From the NCBI GenBank assembly GCA_910584435.1, contig CAJUAP010000029.1, positions 1-14,339 on the forward strand: a DNA stretch of 14,339 nt. Reading direction: 5' to 3'. Position numbers and translations under genes: made by a program. Position 1 is the stretch's first letter. Every line of letters starts with the position of its first letter. Of the stretch, positions 14,280 through 14,339 are shown in pieces. Under the pieces are notes generated by a model, which was given only the letters and a program-made list of their open reading frames with translations, did not search any database and was not told where the DNA came from. This DNA is from an uncultured Acetatifactor sp. (GTDB taxonomy: Bacteria > Bacillota > Clostridia > Lachnospirales > Lachnospiraceae).

Positions 14280-14339
14280 CCTCCTATTCCAGTTCCGTCT
14301 CTCCACTCCAGCCCCCTTGTAGGGGAGAAATTTTCAGCT
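14280..14339 (-). repeat. Structured dispersed repeat, copy B, upstream of the permease
   Basis: This is the partner of 3615-3674. Hairpin pairing is preserved although its loop differs (CCCC-TACAA-GGGG here, CCCCC-ATAA-GGGGG in copy A), while GGCTGGAGTGGAGAGACGG and AATAGGAGG are unchanged. The core (14291) again starts 17 nt from the ATG. The window ends at AGCT, exactly where copy A goes on into its long inverted repeat, so the true extent of this copy is not visible. Confidence 0.85.

Noticed and set aside
14274..14339. Purine riboswitch upstream of the permease
   Set aside because: None of the conserved purine-aptamer core is visible in the 66 nt available. The block is the dispersed repeat, which is also found in front of degV. 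An aptamer further upstream cannot be excluded.

Overview
The window reads as chromosomal DNA of an anaerobic, endospore-forming member of the Clostridia (Bacillota), most likely a Lachnospiraceae-type gut bacterium. The reasons are: cotJ spore-coat genes, a SpoVAF-type GerA protein, an oxygen-sensitive class III ribonucleotide reductase (nrdD/nrdG), a DegV protein, strong AGGAGG ribosome binding sites and moderate G+C. The family assignment is inference; no rRNA or other marker is present. Every convincing gene lies on the minus strand, so transcription runs from the right end of the window to the left.

In transcription order: (1) An NCS2 purine permease (12846-14273) is preceded by a structured repeat (copy B) that runs into the window edge, and is followed by a terminator embedded in a degenerate 50-bp duplication. 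(2) A membrane-anchored MutS-family ATPase (10883-12655) follows. (3) A near-consensus sigma-A promoter (10794-10822) starts a tight run: a 52-residue single-span membrane protein, a YjjG-type HAD nucleotidase, a WYL regulator, nrdD, nrdG and dut. This looks like a deoxynucleotide supply and hygiene cluster: NrdD/NrdG make dNTPs without oxygen, dUTPase removes dUTP while giving dUMP, YjjG-type enzymes dephosphorylate aberrant pyrimidine nucleotides, and the WYL protein is the obvious candidate regulator. Operator-like TATGATATCG repeats lie just upstream of the WYL gene, and the dut ribosome binding site lies in an 18-bp unit repeated three times.

(4) Spore and envelope genes follow: spoVAF (3782-5260), then degV (2737-3609) preceded by repeat copy A, then the cotJ operon. 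cotJA (56 aa) and cotJB are intact, but cotJC is cut off after about 64 of the usual roughly 190 residues and ends in unrelated sequence. (5) Immediately after that broken gene sits a PAS-PAS histidine kinase whose C-terminal receiver domain is also cut off, just after the first acidic motif, where the reading frame runs into a 15-bp terminator-like hairpin. Two truncations side by side suggest a rearrangement scar at 18-2060.

The observations most worth a second look are the two structured repeats, which sit exactly 17 nt upstream of unrelated start codons (degV and the permease), the paired truncations at the left end, and the inferred regulatory link between the WYL protein and the nucleotide genes. 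No tRNA, rRNA, CRISPR array, transposase or phage gene was seen.
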